64,000 nt of DNA, taken from NCBI GenBank assembly GCA_947627875.1, contig CANQXS010000004.1, forward strand, positions 80,041 to 144,040, written 5' to 3'. The stretch is from an uncultured Clostridia bacterium. Its GTDB lineage: Bacteria; Bacillota; Clostridia; Oscillospirales; Ruminococcaceae. Position 1 is the first letter of the stretch, and the number at the start of each line of letters is the position of its first letter. Position numbers and translations under genes: made by a program. Shown one piece after another: positions 1 through 10,702 of this stretch. A model generated the notes under the pieces. That model did not search any database. It was not told the DNA's origin and saw only the letters and a program-made list of their open reading frames with translations.

Positions 1-40
1 AAGCGAGCAGAGCGCAGAGCAGTTTCTTGATTCTTTTCAT
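1..40 (-). CDS. Start of a secreted or lipoprotein-like CDS, cut by the window edge
   Basis: An ATG at 40 (reverse strand) opens a frame reading MKRIKKLLCALLA before the window ends. Basic residues followed by a hydrophobic stretch look like the start of a signal peptide. A GGAGG lies upstream, rather far from the ATG, with GGTGG nearer. A TATAAT-like -10 sits at 106-111. Only 13 codons are visible, so no function can be assigned. Confidence 0.5.
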   Translation of the reverse strand, partial: MKRIKKLLCALLA

Positions 41-208
41 ATTGCCACCGACCTCCGTTTTTGCGGTCAAACATCGTATAAAAATATAACAGTCGCATTT
101 TAATCATTATATCAGATTTTTCTCCGTTTGAAAAGACAAAAATGATTAAAAATCGGTTACAGTTTCGGCTTTTTCGGCTAAAGGCTTTTTGCCGCCGCAA
201 ATTTACTA

Positions 209-237
209 TTGAAATATTTGAGAAGCTGCGATATAAT
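209..237 (+). promoter_or_regulatory. Promoter of the pullulanase gene
   Basis: TTGAAA (209-214), 17-nt spacer, TATAAT (232-237). Transcription would start near 244, so translation from codons upstream of about 245 is unlikely. This supports the ATG at 278. Confidence 0.75.
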
Positions 238-277
238 ACTTATTATGAATATTTTTCCGAAAAGGACAGTGCATAAT

Positions 278-2164
278 ATGGATTTTTCCGCTATTGACGC
301 AAGGTTCGCCTATAACGGATTTTTAGGAGCGGAGCTTAAAGAAAACAAGACCGAGTTTTCGGTCTGGGCGCCCGAAGCCGAGGAAGTCCGGCTTTTGCTC
401 TACAGCGTCGAGGGGGACGAGCCCTGCGACCGCATACCTATGAAAAACGACGGCAGCGGCGTTTGGAGATACTCATATCCCCGCCGCCTCGACGGATTTT
501 ACTATACCTATTCCTTCACCTACGGCGGTATTTCACGCGAATGCATCGACATAAACGCTAAAGCCTGCGGCGCAAACGGTCTGCGCGGATATATAACGGA
601 CCTCTCGGCGACAAACCCCGATGGCTGGGAAAGAGAGGGCTATGTAAGCCTCGGCTGCCCCGCCGACGCCGTTGTATACGAGCTTTCTGTCCGCGATTTC
701 TCGGCAGACCCTTCCTCTGCGATACCCCCGGAGCTTAGGGGAAAGTTCGCCGCTTTTTCCGACAAAAAAAGCCGCCTGCCCTCGGGCGAGCCGACCTGCC
801 TCGGGCATTTAAAAAAGCTCGGCATAACCCACGTCCAGCTCCTTCCGGTATTCGACTTCGAGGGCGTAGACGAAAAAGACCCGCGCGCGTCGTATAACTG
901 GGGCTACAACCCCTCTAACTACAACATTCCCGAGGGCTCTTATTCTATTGACCCCGACAAGCCTGAGCTCAGAATAAAGGAGCTCAAAGCGCTCGTTTCG
1001 GCGCTTCATAAAGAGGGCATAGGCGTTGTTATGGACGTTGTTTATAACCACACCTACCGCTCCGAGGGCTCCTGCCTTAACATCACCTACCCCGGCTATT
1101 ATTACCGCCAAAGCGCCGACGGCGGCTTTTCAAACGCCTCGGGCTGCGGAAACGAGCTCGCCTCCGAAAGGGCGATGGTCAGAAAATACATTATAGATTC
1201 GGTCCTTTGGTGGGCGAAGGAATATAAGATCGACGGCTTCCGCTTCGACCTTATGGCTGTGCTCGACACCGACACGATGAACGAAATTGCCGACAGGCTT
1301 AAGGAGATAAACCCCTCGGCGCTTCTCTACGGCGAGGGCTGGACGGGCGGAGCCTCGGCGCTGCCCTACGAGCGCTCGGCGTCAAAAGGGAACGCCCGCA
1401 AAGCCCCGCGGTACGGATTCTTTAACGACGGCTTCCGCGACGCGATAAAGGGCGACTGCTTCAGCGACTCAGACCTCGGCTATATAAGCGGCAACTACCA
1501 CTACCGCCAGTCGGTCATAAACGGGCTTTTGGGCTCTGCGCCCTGGGCGGGCTCGCCGCTCCAGACCGTAAACTACTGCGAAGCTCACGACAACCTCACT
1601 CTCTGGGACAAGCTCGTTTTATCGACGGGCGGCTGCCACGACGACGACCGCAGAAAGATGTCGAGGCTCGCGATGGCGCTCGTTCTGCTCTCGCAGGGAA
1701 TGCCCTTCATTCACGCCGGACAGGAATTTTTGCGCTCCAAGCCCTTGGGATACGGAAAATTCGACCACAACAGCTACCGCTCGCCCGACAGCGTGAACTC
1801 CTTAAAGTGGAACAGGCTCGAAGAAAACCTCCGCGAATCGGAATACTGCCGCGGGCTTATCGCCTTCCGCAAGGCTCACCCCGTTCTCAGGCTCAAAAGC
1901 TTTTACGACATCGAGCACGCCGCCGAGGTGCTTTCCTCGCCCGACGGAACTATTGCGATAAAGCTTACCCGAGGCGAAGAGATTCTGATTCTCGTCAACC
2001 CTATCCCCCGCGCGAAGATGTTCCTGCTGCCCGAGGGGGAATGGTATCTTCATATAAGCGACATCAAGGCGTCGGAAGAGCCGCTCGCGACCTACTGCGA
2101 AGCGTTTTTGATCCCGCCGATTTCTGCGGCGGTGCTGATTAAAAAAATCGTGAAAGGAGATTAA
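278..2164 (+). CDS. pulA: Type I pullulanase (alpha-1,6-glucan debranching enzyme)
   Basis: Hydrolyses alpha-1,6 branch points in pullulan, glycogen or starch dextrins. The 628-residue product starts with a CBM48-like domain (about 1-100) followed by a GH13 barrel. The type I pullulanase signature YNWGYNP is present near residue 205. The GH13 catalytic motifs are GFRFDLM (nucleophile Asp, about 323), YGEGWTG (acid Glu, about 352) and EAHDNLT (transition-state Asp, about 437). No signal peptide is visible, so the enzyme is probably cytosolic and acts on glycogen or imported dextrins. The ATG at 278 is preferred because AAAGGAC lies about 8 nt upstream; an in-frame ATG at 245 is the alternative. 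The stop codon abuts the ribosome site of the next gene, so the two are probably co-transcribed. Confidence 0.92.
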   Translation: MDFSAIDARFAYNGFLGAELKENKTEFSVWAPEAEEVRLLLYSVEGDEPCDRIPMKNDGSGVWRYSYPRRLDGFYYTYSFTYGGISRECIDINAKACGANGLRGYITDLSATNPDGWEREGYVSLGCPADAVVYELSVRDFSADPSSAIPPELRGKFAAFSDKKSRLPSGEPTCLGHLKKLGITHVQLLPVFDFEGVDEKDPRASYNWGYNPSNYNIPEGSYSIDPDKPELRIKELKALVSALHKEGIGVVMDVVYNHTYRSEGSCLNITYPGYYYRQSADGGFSNASGCGNELASERAMVRKYIIDSVLWWAKEYKIDGFRFDLMAVLDTDTMNEIADRLKEINPSALLYGEGWTGGASALPYERSASKGNARKAPRYGFFNDGFRDAIKGDCFSDSDLGYISGNYHYRQSVINGLLGSAPWAGSPLQTVNYCEAHDNLTLWDKLVLSTGGCHDDDRRKMSRLAMALVLLSQGMPFIHAGQEFLRSKPLGYGKFDHNSYRSPDSVNSLKWNRLEENLRESEYCRGLIAFRKAHPVLRLKSFYDIEHAAEVLSSPDGTIAIKLTRGEEILILVNPIPRAKMFLLPEGEWYLHISDIKASEEPLATYCEAFLIPPISAAVLIKKIVKGD

Positions 2165-2165
2165 A

Positions 2166-3554
2166 ATGAATACCGAAAAAATCTTCGGCTATATCGACTC
2201 GATGAGAGACGAAATGATAAACACCCTTGGAGAGCTTATTTCTCACCCGAGCTTTAGGCAGGAGCCCGAGGAGGGCGCGCCCTACGGCAGAGCTGCGAGG
2301 GAATGCCTCGGCTCGGCGCTTGAAATTTGCGAAAAATTCGGCTTTAAGACCGAAAACGTCGGCGACCGCGCGGGCTTGGCTTCTTTCACCGAGGGCGAAC
2401 CGCTGCTCGGAATACTCGCCCATCTCGACGTCGTTCCCGCTGGGGACGGCTGGGTCCGCGAGCCCTATAAGGCGACCGTCGAGGGCGGGAAAATCTACGG
2501 CAGAGGCGCTATGGACGACAAGGGACCGGCGGTATCGGTTATGTATGCGATGAAGGCGCTCAAGGACCTCGGCGTGCCGCTCAAGCACGGCTTCGAGCTT
2601 ATTCTCGGCACCGACGAGGAATGCGGCTCGTCGGATATAAAATACTTCCGCGAGCACCGCAGAATGCCCCGCTGGCTGTTCACGCCCGACGCGAATTTCC
2701 CGCTTATAAACATCGAAAAGGGCAGGATTGAAAGCAGATTTGCCGCGCCCTGCCGCTCGAAAAAGCTGATAAGCCTTCACGGCGGAAAAACGGTGAACGC
2801 CGTTCCCGCCTTCGCCTCCGCCGAGGTCGAAGGAATCCCCGAAGCCGAGATAATAAACGCCGCTGCGGGCTCGGGCTGCACCGCCGAATTCGGGATTACT
2901 TCTGAGGGCGGCAGAACGAAAATTGAGGTTCGCGGCGTAAGCGCCCACGCCTCTACTCCCGCCGCCGGCGACAACGCGCTTACCGCGCTTATAAAGCTCC
3001 TCTCGCTTATCAATATCGACGAGCCCGCAAAAGGTCTGCTTTCGGGGCTCGCAAGGGAGTTCCCCTATAAAGAGACCGACGGCAGAAGCGCCGGAGTTGC
3101 CACCCGCGACGGTATTTCTGGCGAGCTCACGCTTGTTCTGAGCGTTCTCGACTTCGACGGCGAAAATCTCGGCGGCGCGATAGATATCCGCTTCCCCGTC
3201 TGCGAAACGGCGGCATCGGTCTGCAATAAGCTCGACGCAGCTCTAAAAAGAGCCGGCTTTGAGGCAAGATCAGGCGGCAGCGAGCCCCACTGCGTACCGT
3301 CGGACAGCCCGTTTGTAAAAACGCTTCTCGGCGCTTATGAATCGGTGACCGGCAAAAAGGGCGAATGCATAGCGATAGGCGGCGGGACCTACGTCCACGG
3401 GATACCCGGCGGCGTGGCGTTCGGCTGCGAGGTCGAGGGCGAGGACAACCGCATTCACGGCGCCGACGAGTTCATAAGGATAGACGCGCTCGTTGAAAAC
3501 GCGAAGATCTTCGCGGCGGCGATCGCCGAGGTCTGCAACAGCGACAGCCTCTGA
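2166..3554 (+). CDS. M20 family dipeptidase (PepV/Sapep-like)
   Basis: Zinc-dependent dipeptidase of peptidase family M20, probably acting on peptide breakdown products in the cytosol. The metal-site motifs appear in order: AHLDVVPAGDGW (His/Asp), GRGAMDDKGP (bridging Asp), GTDEECGSSD (catalytic and ligand Glu) and the C-terminal EDNRIHGADEF (ligand His). The 462-residue length fits the PepV subgroup, including its insert domain. GAAAGGAG lies directly before the ATG and the stop of the pullulanase gene is within a few bases, so the two genes form an operon ending at the hairpin at 3585-3617. Substrate specificity cannot be read from sequence. Confidence 0.9.
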   Translation: MNTEKIFGYIDSMRDEMINTLGELISHPSFRQEPEEGAPYGRAARECLGSALEICEKFGFKTENVGDRAGLASFTEGEPLLGILAHLDVVPAGDGWVREPYKATVEGGKIYGRGAMDDKGPAVSVMYAMKALKDLGVPLKHGFELILGTDEECGSSDIKYFREHRRMPRWLFTPDANFPLINIEKGRIESRFAAPCRSKKLISLHGGKTVNAVPAFASAEVEGIPEAEIINAAAGSGCTAEFGITSEGGRTKIEVRGVSAHASTPAAGDNALTALIKLLSLINIDEPAKGLLSGLAREFPYKETDGRSAGVATRDGISGELTLVLSVLDFDGENLGGAIDIRFPVCETAASVCNKLDAALKRAGFEARSGGSEPHCVPSDSPFVKTLLGAYESVTGKKGECIAIGGGTYVHGIPGGVAFGCEVEGEDNRIHGADEFIRIDALVENAKIFAAAIAEVCNSDSL

Positions 3555-3584
3555 GCCTGAGGCTCCCATAGAAAATCAAGACAT

Positions 3585-3617
3585 AAAAAGCGCTCATCTG
3601 AATGATGAGCGCTTTTC
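3585..3617. terminator. Bidirectional hairpin terminator
   Basis: AAAAGCGCTCATC and GATGAGCGCTTTT form a long stem flanked by A and T runs. It lies between the convergent dipeptidase and giant protease genes and can serve both strands. Confidence 0.85.
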
Positions 3618-3631
3618 TTGGTTAAGTCGGG

Positions 3632-6600
3632 TCAGCCTTCGGTGACGCTGATGTTGAATCTTCCTTCGACAGGCGATTCGATCTCAACGGTATCGTCGGA
3701 GCTTTCGATCGGGGTCTCTGTTGTGCCTCCGGGGACAGTGGGAAGCGCATAGCCGGGCTGTACATAGCCGCAGGCGGTGCAGACTCCGTTGACGAAGGTG
3801 TGAGGCTCTCTCGGACCTCCGACAACACCGCAGCTCGGGCAGATGAGCCAGTGCTCGGTATCGCTGAACGCCATTACGAAGTTATGAACGTGGACGCCGT
3901 TCGCGGTGTCGGGATCGATGGGAATGGAGATTGAGTCGTGAGCACTGCCGGAATCGTTCTCCTCGCTCATATTGATCTCGATAGGATTGAACTTCTTGTA
4001 AGCGTCCTTCTTGTCGTAGCTGAAGAGCAGGTCGAGGACCATTCCGTTCTCGGGCTCTGCCGAAGCATAGGCAAAGGTGATTGTTCCGGCAGCCTCGTCG
4101 ACCTTCATCGAGCAGTAGGCTGCAAGAGGAGTAGCCTTGACAAGAGTAAGCATAGTCGGGTCGTATTTTACGGTGAAGAGACCGTTGGTGTCGTCGGTGA
4201 TCTTCATCTGGACCATAACGGTGCAGTTCTTGGGGTCGACATACTGCGAATTCTTCGCGGTGCTGCTGCCCTCGGCGGTTATGCTGTTGAGCGAGCCGAC
4301 GACCGAAGCGGTAACATTGTCGGCGGGCTCTTCGGGAGCAGACTCGGTAGGCGCGGGCTCCTCGGGAGTAGGTTCTGTGGGAGCAGGCTCGGTAGGAGTA
4401 GGCTCGGTAGGAGCTGGCTCCTCTGGAGTAGGCTCAGCGGGAGCAGGTTCTGCGGGAACGGGAGCCGCGGGGAATACATTCGCGAAAACGGAGCGGCGCA
4501 TAGGAGCTACCGGCTCGGTGACGGCTACGCACTCGCTGAGAGACTTCAATGTCGGAGTTCCGATAACTATAGCGTCTTCAACGACTCTGCCGGCGCTCGC
4601 ACCGCTCGGATCGTAAGCTACCGCAGAGTTACCGATAAGCGCGGTAACGGGCCATACGTCGAGACCGAAGCCCTCGGGATCGACCGATATATGAGCCTCG
4701 CCTGTCCTCGAATCGGTCTTGATGTAGTAGAGAAGCGCCGTATCGGGATTGATAGAGGTGTTGTAAACAGCATAGAGGAGGAAGTCGTCGGCGCTGCTCT
4801 GAGGATCTGCGCCCTCGCTGAAGTAGAGCGAGCCGAGAGCGTTGAGCGAGTTCTTGTTAGCGGTGTAGAAGTCGCCCGCGCCGGGGTTCTTAATGCCGGT
4901 GTCGTATTCTGCGGCGCCGATGAGAATATATCCCGCATATTCTCCGGTAAGACCTAAGAATACCTGGTGGAGCCCGCCGTCTTCACACATAACGGCATAT
5001 ACGGCGATGATGGAATCGGAGCCGGAGAGATTAGCGAGATACTGGTAAGTAATACCTACCATCGGAGAGCCGAATCTTGAAGAGAATCCGTCGAAGTAAT
5101 AGGGCGCGCCGGCAAGAGTATCTATATTGCCGAAGTAGAGCGAATCGCCCATGTCGCCGATCGCCAGGAATTCGGTGGGACTAACTTCATCGAGCTGAGG
5201 AAGTATGTCGCCTATAGGATAAGGCACCTCTGCCATATCGCTGAAGAGGAAGTTGATATATTCGATCACGGTGCTTCTGCCGTCGGGTTGGAGGGTAACA
5301 GGGTCAATTTCCGCAATCTCTGCGCCGGTCTGAACGAATATCTTCTGAGAACCGTCCTCAAGCTCTCCGCTGGCGGTTCCGGCATAAACGTCGTAATCGG
5401 ATGAGGTCAGCGGAATGTAGTCCTTCGGGCTCGAAGCGTTTACCTGAGCCCAGCCCGCGGTTCCGTCGGCGCCGTATACGAAGGCGGTGAAGTCGTGCGC
5501 GGGAGCGGTGGTCACGTTGACGGTTATCGGACCGGTAGTAACGGAAGGAGTTGCGACAGAGGTACCTACTATCGTCGCGGTGCCTTCCTTTACGCCGTAA
5601 AGAACGTTGCCGTTTACCATTACCGTAGTCGGGTCGTTAGATACCCATGTTACCTCGCGGGTGCTTACGGGCAGACCGTCGTCGCCGGTAATTTCGAGCA
5701 TCCAAGGATCAGCCTTGATGTTCAAAGGATAATTCTCGCCTACCAACAGATTGATCTCGGCGGGAGCGGGAATACCGGTCGCGGTGGTAGTGGGCTGGAG
5801 ATTTACGCTCTCGGTATCCTCGGGGATAACGGTAAGAGCATAGGTTACGGGAATATTTGACGTATCGAATCCCGAAACATCCTCGGAAGTGTTTGAATGA
5901 TTCAGCTCATATGTGTCGACGTCGAAAGCATACATATAAACTGCGGGGAAGAAGAAGTTCATAAAGCCGGAGCAGTATACCTTTCTGCTTGCTTCGTCAT
6001 AAGCCAAGCTGATGAACGGAATGTGCTCGGTAAGTCCGACGGTCTCTATTGCGTCGGCAGGAGTGATAGCGCGGTAGTAGTTGTAATAGAAGTTCACCGC
6101 AAGAATATCCCATTCGTAAAGCCTGCCCTGAGTTTCAAAAGCGTTGCCGTAAACGTCGCCGTAGCAGGTGCCGTCGGGAGTGATAGCCATAGAGTTGAAT
6201 GGCAGCTCCTCATCGTTGGAAACAGCGCCTATCGGTCCGACACCGCCGCTCACCGGATCTACCATGTAGAGCTCGGAATACTCGGCAGCGGAATTCATAA
6301 CGATTATGCTGCCGTTGTATGTAGAAAGCGCGGCAACGGCGTCGATGCCGTAGGAAGGAAGGTCGCAGACCTGATAAACGTAGTCGGGCTCGTCGACCGA
6401 AGCGGCAAAGAGCGCGCCGGTGGTCCCGTCGCTGTTAAGACCGACAAGGAAGAGATAGCCGTCGACATATGTAGCCGCGCTGACGGGAAGCGCATCGGCA
6501 TCGCTGTTTACGGGAGCTATCGGGGTAACACCGACATATACGGAATTGAAATAATCGGTAGTATCAAGACCGACACGGTCGGGCTCGTATTTGCTCCACA

Positions 6601-9600
6601 TAAGGGTCTCGGCGTCGACGCCGATGAGAGTGCCCGAAATGTCGGCGCTTTCGCCGCCGTATCTTACCATTTTAACGGTGGTGTTGCCGGCGTAGTCGGC
6701 CGCATAGAGGAGAACGAATTCACCCGCGCCTTCAAGCTCTTCGGCGGTAGCGGTGAAGGTGAATTCATCGGTTGCGGGAACGTCGTAAGCAAAGACGAAG
6801 TTCTCGTTGCTGCGGCGGCATACCGCAACAAACGCGAGGTTTTCGTTATCGGTCACGCTGAACGTAAGGTCGCTCTTTGCGTCGGGATCGTCGAGGTCTA
6901 CCGACAGATTGGCTCCTGTGATAACGGGGGCGGTGTCGTCGACGGTGAAGGTGTATGAAAGGGTCGCGCCCTTGCCGAGTATACCGCTCGTAACGACTCC
7001 CAGAACGGCGGAAACGTCATGCTCGGCGTTCATCAGGTAGTATTCAGGAATGGCGGTGAGCGAAACGGTGAATTTGTCGCCTTCGGCGAGCTCGACGTCT
7101 GCAGGAGAAACATTTATTACCTGCTCCTCGTAATCGTTCGCAACGCTGCCCTGCTCGTTTACATACATACCTCTTACGTCGCTGTCAACTGCGCCCCATA
7201 CGACATTGCCGCCGCCGTCGTAGATCATTGTGAGAACATCGGAGGCGCTGCGGATAAGGGTGTAATTGAAGGAGCCGATAGTGTCGCTGCTTCTGATCGC
7301 AAGCCTGTCGGCAGGGAATTCGCTTTCGGTAACGTAGTTGTTGCCCGTTACGATATATTCGCCGCCGTCGGTGGAATCAACATAGGTGAGAAGTCCGTTA
7401 TAAGGGAGATAATCTCCGCTCGCGAGCTTTACTTCGGCGTCGCCGTAGTTATCGAGATCGTTAGTGCCGTAGATGGCGTCGATATCGGTCTGGCGGTCAA
7501 ACATCGAAGGATCGGTCCAGTTGCCGTAGAAGCCTATGATCGGAATGCTGTAGTCGACGTCGAGGACGCCCTCAACGGAGGCCTCGGCGGAAACGGTGGT
7601 GTAGCCCTCGACCCAAGCGCCGTTTACATAAGATTCGAGCGCCGCTTTGTTGAGCTCGATGTGAACGTCGACGGTAACCGTCTCTCCGGGCTTGAGAGTA
7701 ACTCTTGTGCCGAGACCGGCAAGAATGAGATGAGCGTCGTAGGAGGTAACCTCGGTGTCGGAATCGACATCGGCGGCAATAAGGTCGAGCTTGGAGCCGT
7801 CAACGTTGCCGACAAGGTAGTCGAGAATGGCAACGGCGTCGTATTCGTCGGTGTCGCCGTCCATATCGACGTCGGCGTCTATAGAAGCAACTACCTCATA
7901 GGGCTCGTTGTTTACCTTATAGGAAACGCTCGAAGGAATGGGCGCGGTGTATTTCGAGAGATATGCGCCTTCAATAGCCTGAGTGAAGAGGTCGGTGCCG
8001 AAGGTGTAGGAATTGGTGCCTTCGCCGGTATTCGTGAGGGTAAAGGTGTAGTCGTAAACGCCGGTCTTTAAAGGATCGTCGCCGAGCTCAACCTTTACCT
8101 TGCCGTCGTCATAGCTGTTGTTGGCGTTGGGAGCCATCATAATGAAGGCGTCTGCCGAAACAGCGTTGCCGACGTTTGCAAGTCCTGCGCCCTGATAAAG
8201 AACAGGGTAATAATAGCCGGAGTTATAGGGGTCCATTATCGGGGTCGCGGTAGACATAAGCAGGCTCTGAGCAACTACTCTCGGAGCAAGCCCAAGCTTA
8301 TCCGCAAGACCGGTCTTCTGGATATACTGCGAGAGGACCGCGATCATACCCGAGATATGCGGAGCAGCCTGAGAGGTGCCGACGACGCCCGCATATTGGT
8401 CATGCTCATTTGTTGCGAATTCGCCGCCGTTGGGGTTGTCATTGGCGCCGAGGACCGAATAGATCCAGTAGCCGCCGGGGGCGGTTATATCGGGCTTGAG
8501 CTCAAGGCTTCCGGGAACGCCCCAGGAGCTGAAGTCGCTCATTATCTGCTCGTCGTAGAGAGCGCCGTGGATAGTGATATCGAGGGTCGCGGTCTCGCCC
8601 TCCATAGGAATATAATAATCTACAGGACCCATATATTCCCAACTGAGGTCGGCAGTAAGGACATTGCCGTCGCTATAAGAAACGGAAACAACCGGAGCGG
8701 TGTATTTATAGGCTGAGAGGTCCATGCGGATCGTACCGCCGTTGGGGTCGCTGTCGGAATAACTGTTTACGATGATAACGCCGATAGCGCCGGCTTCAAC
8801 GGCGTTATTCGCCTTAGTCGAAAAATCGATGTCGCCTCTGTTGATGCAAACTACCTTGCCCTGAACAAGACCTTTTTCGGCAAGATAATCGAATTCTTCC
8901 TTGGTTCCGATGCTGTCGAGATAGACGAATTCAACGCTGTCGCCAAGAGAATAGAAGGGCTGGATGTCGTCGTTGCTGCTGTTGCCCTCCACTACGGCGT
9001 CGTATATAGTGATGGGTTCTTCTCCGTTGACGAGAACTATCTGCTCGACATAGCCGGAGTTGTTGACGGAAGCGACCGCGATGGAGTCGGTGAACGAGGC
9101 AGGAGAGCCGGTGAGGTTAAAGCTTACGTCGTCGTTATAAAGCGCGCCGGGATAGGTCCCGTCGGGGAAAGCGCCGTCGTTGCCCTGAGCCATTACCGCA
9201 ACGATAACGCCGCTCTCGGTGATCTCTTCGAGGACCTCGCCGAATCTGTCGCTGTGAGAGAAGCCGTTTGTAGAGCCGAGAGAAAGGTTGCAAACGTCGG
9301 CCCCGAGGAGAATGGCGTCTTCAATGGCGGCGAAGTAATCGGATTCGCTGGTCGTTCCGCCGGTGAATACCTGCATTGCAAACAGCTGAGCGTCGGGAGC
9401 AACGCCCTTTACTCTCGCCTGTTCTTCTTCAACTGTGGTAACGTCGGTGAATCCGCCGTTGCCGTCGGGAATATATGCGTTAGCGGCTGCAATGCCCGCG
9501 ACATGAGAGCCGTGAAAATCAACGCCGTTGCCCAGATGCCTTGCATTTGAGGTGCCGTCGGCATAGTTGAACGCAACGGGTATTTTCTCGCTGTAATACA

Positions 9601-10403
9601 TATCGGCGGTAAAGCTGCCGCGCTTGCTCATATTTAATTTGGGATATACCTCCGCCACTTCGTCGGCAGTCATAAGGAGCGAAGTGTCGTAGCCGTTCTT
9701 CTGATAGGAATAGAGAAGGGCATCGGGGTCGAACGCAATATGTTCGAGGTCAATACCGGTGTCTATAATGGCTATTCTTGAGCCTGCGCCGGTATAGCCG
9801 CTTGACCAGGCTACGGGTGAACCGGTGAGAGCCGGAGAATTCGCCATGCTCGGGGTGATCGGATCGCTGAGGCTGTCGGCGGTATAGACGGTTTCTTCAT
9901 AAACGTCTACAACTCCGGGGACGGTCTTGATGGCTTCGATATCGCCTCTGCGGACGTTTGCGGAAATGATATTCGCAACGAGCGTGAGGTTCCACACTAC
10001 GTCGATATCGATTCCGTAGCTGCGGATCCTCGCAGCTACGTCCTCCTGCTGAAGCTCAAGCTCAGCGCGGTATGACATAGCGGCGTCGTTGTCCGCGATG
10101 TTCTTTGTGTCAAAACCGGCAGAAATGGTCGCGCTGCCCTCGACGACGATAGATACGCGAACGTATTCTTCTTCGTCAAGAGAAACGGTCATGATGCCGT
10201 TGTCTGACGGGGCGAGATTTTCGGGGTTGCGGAGGTCGGGAATAATATCCGCATCCAAAAGCTCTAAGGATTTACCCCCCCCCCGGTTGATTTTCGTCGG
10301 CGCTTACGCTTACGGGCATTACGACGAGCATTGAAAGCAGCATCGCAAATGTCACTGCAAGCGAGAACACACGACGTAAAATCGGGTTTTCTGATAATTT
10401 CAT
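3632..10403 (-). CDS. Giant secreted subtilisin-like (S8) protease with dockerin-like and cohesin-like modules; signal peptide out of frame
   Basis: Extracellular S8 serine protease. The main frame (3632-10258, 2,208 codons counted from a TTG) holds an I9-like propeptide region (about 70-125), the triad Asp166 (IIDTGID), His249 (DFHGSHVAG) and Ser629 (GTSQAAPH), and a PA insert (about 460-540). A C5a-peptidase-type Fn3 region follows, interrupted by a duplicated calcium-loop, dockerin-like segment (about 793-850). Further on come Big-like repeats, a Pro/Thr/Glu linker (about 1930-1980), a cohesin-like beta domain (about 1981-2124) and a CxxC/CxxC zinc-ribbon-like tail. Upstream, an ATG at 10403 with an AAAGGAG site encodes a perfect signal peptide (MKLSENPILRRVF, hydrophobic core, VSADEN). 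It enters a run of ten G and hits TAA at 10272. Nine G would join signal and protease in frame. Sequencing error, mutation and slippage switching are all possible. Confidence 0.85.
10275..10284 (-). repeat. Homopolymer of ten G (coding strand) at the signal peptide/mature protein junction
   Basis: On the coding strand a run of ten G lies between codons for ENQP and the protease frame. Ten G gives a stop codon immediately after the run; nine G reads QPGGGKSLELLDADII without interruption. Such tracts are prone to slipped-strand mispairing and also to sequencing error. Confidence 0.9.
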
Positions 10404-10460
10404 ATTGCATCTCCTTTTCTTTCATTGTACTGGTTTAAAGCACAAAATCTTACGCTAAAA

Positions 10461-10489
10461 ATTATACACTTTTTCAGTATTTATTACAA
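10461..10489 (-). promoter_or_regulatory. Promoter of the giant protease gene
   Basis: TTGTAA (10484-10489), 17-nt spacer, TATAAT (10461-10466) on the reverse strand, about 60 nt upstream of the signal-peptide ATG. The flanking 10490-10640 stretch is AT-rich and contains no gene. Confidence 0.65.
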
Positions 10490-10641
10490 TAGCAAAGTTC
10501 AAGAAATTTATGAAAAAGTGAAAATTTTGCTACTTTTACACAGATTCGGCGGGGAAGACGCAAAAAGTTAAGGAACTTTTGACGGAAGCACGGGCGGCGG
10601 CAGCTTTGGATACATTTTCCTGTTTGATTAACTAAAATGCA

Positions 10642-10676
10642 TTTGCCGCCCGCCGGCAGACGCGGCAAGCGGCAAA
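10642..10676. terminator. Probable terminator of the glucan synthase gene
   Basis: TTTGCCGC and GCGGCAAA flank a GC-rich loop just beyond the stop of the leftward 2,355-residue gene. The T run is better on the rightward strand, so its efficiency is uncertain. Confidence 0.5.
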
Positions 10677-10702
10677 CATTTTTATTCGGTTCGGAGGCTT
10701 TT

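Noticed and set aside
3938..8716. Long rightward open frames opposite the giant protease
   Set aside because: They are antisense to a recognised multi-domain protein, have no ribosome sites, and their residue composition (Val/Gly/Arg-rich) is the usual reflection of high-GC coding DNA.
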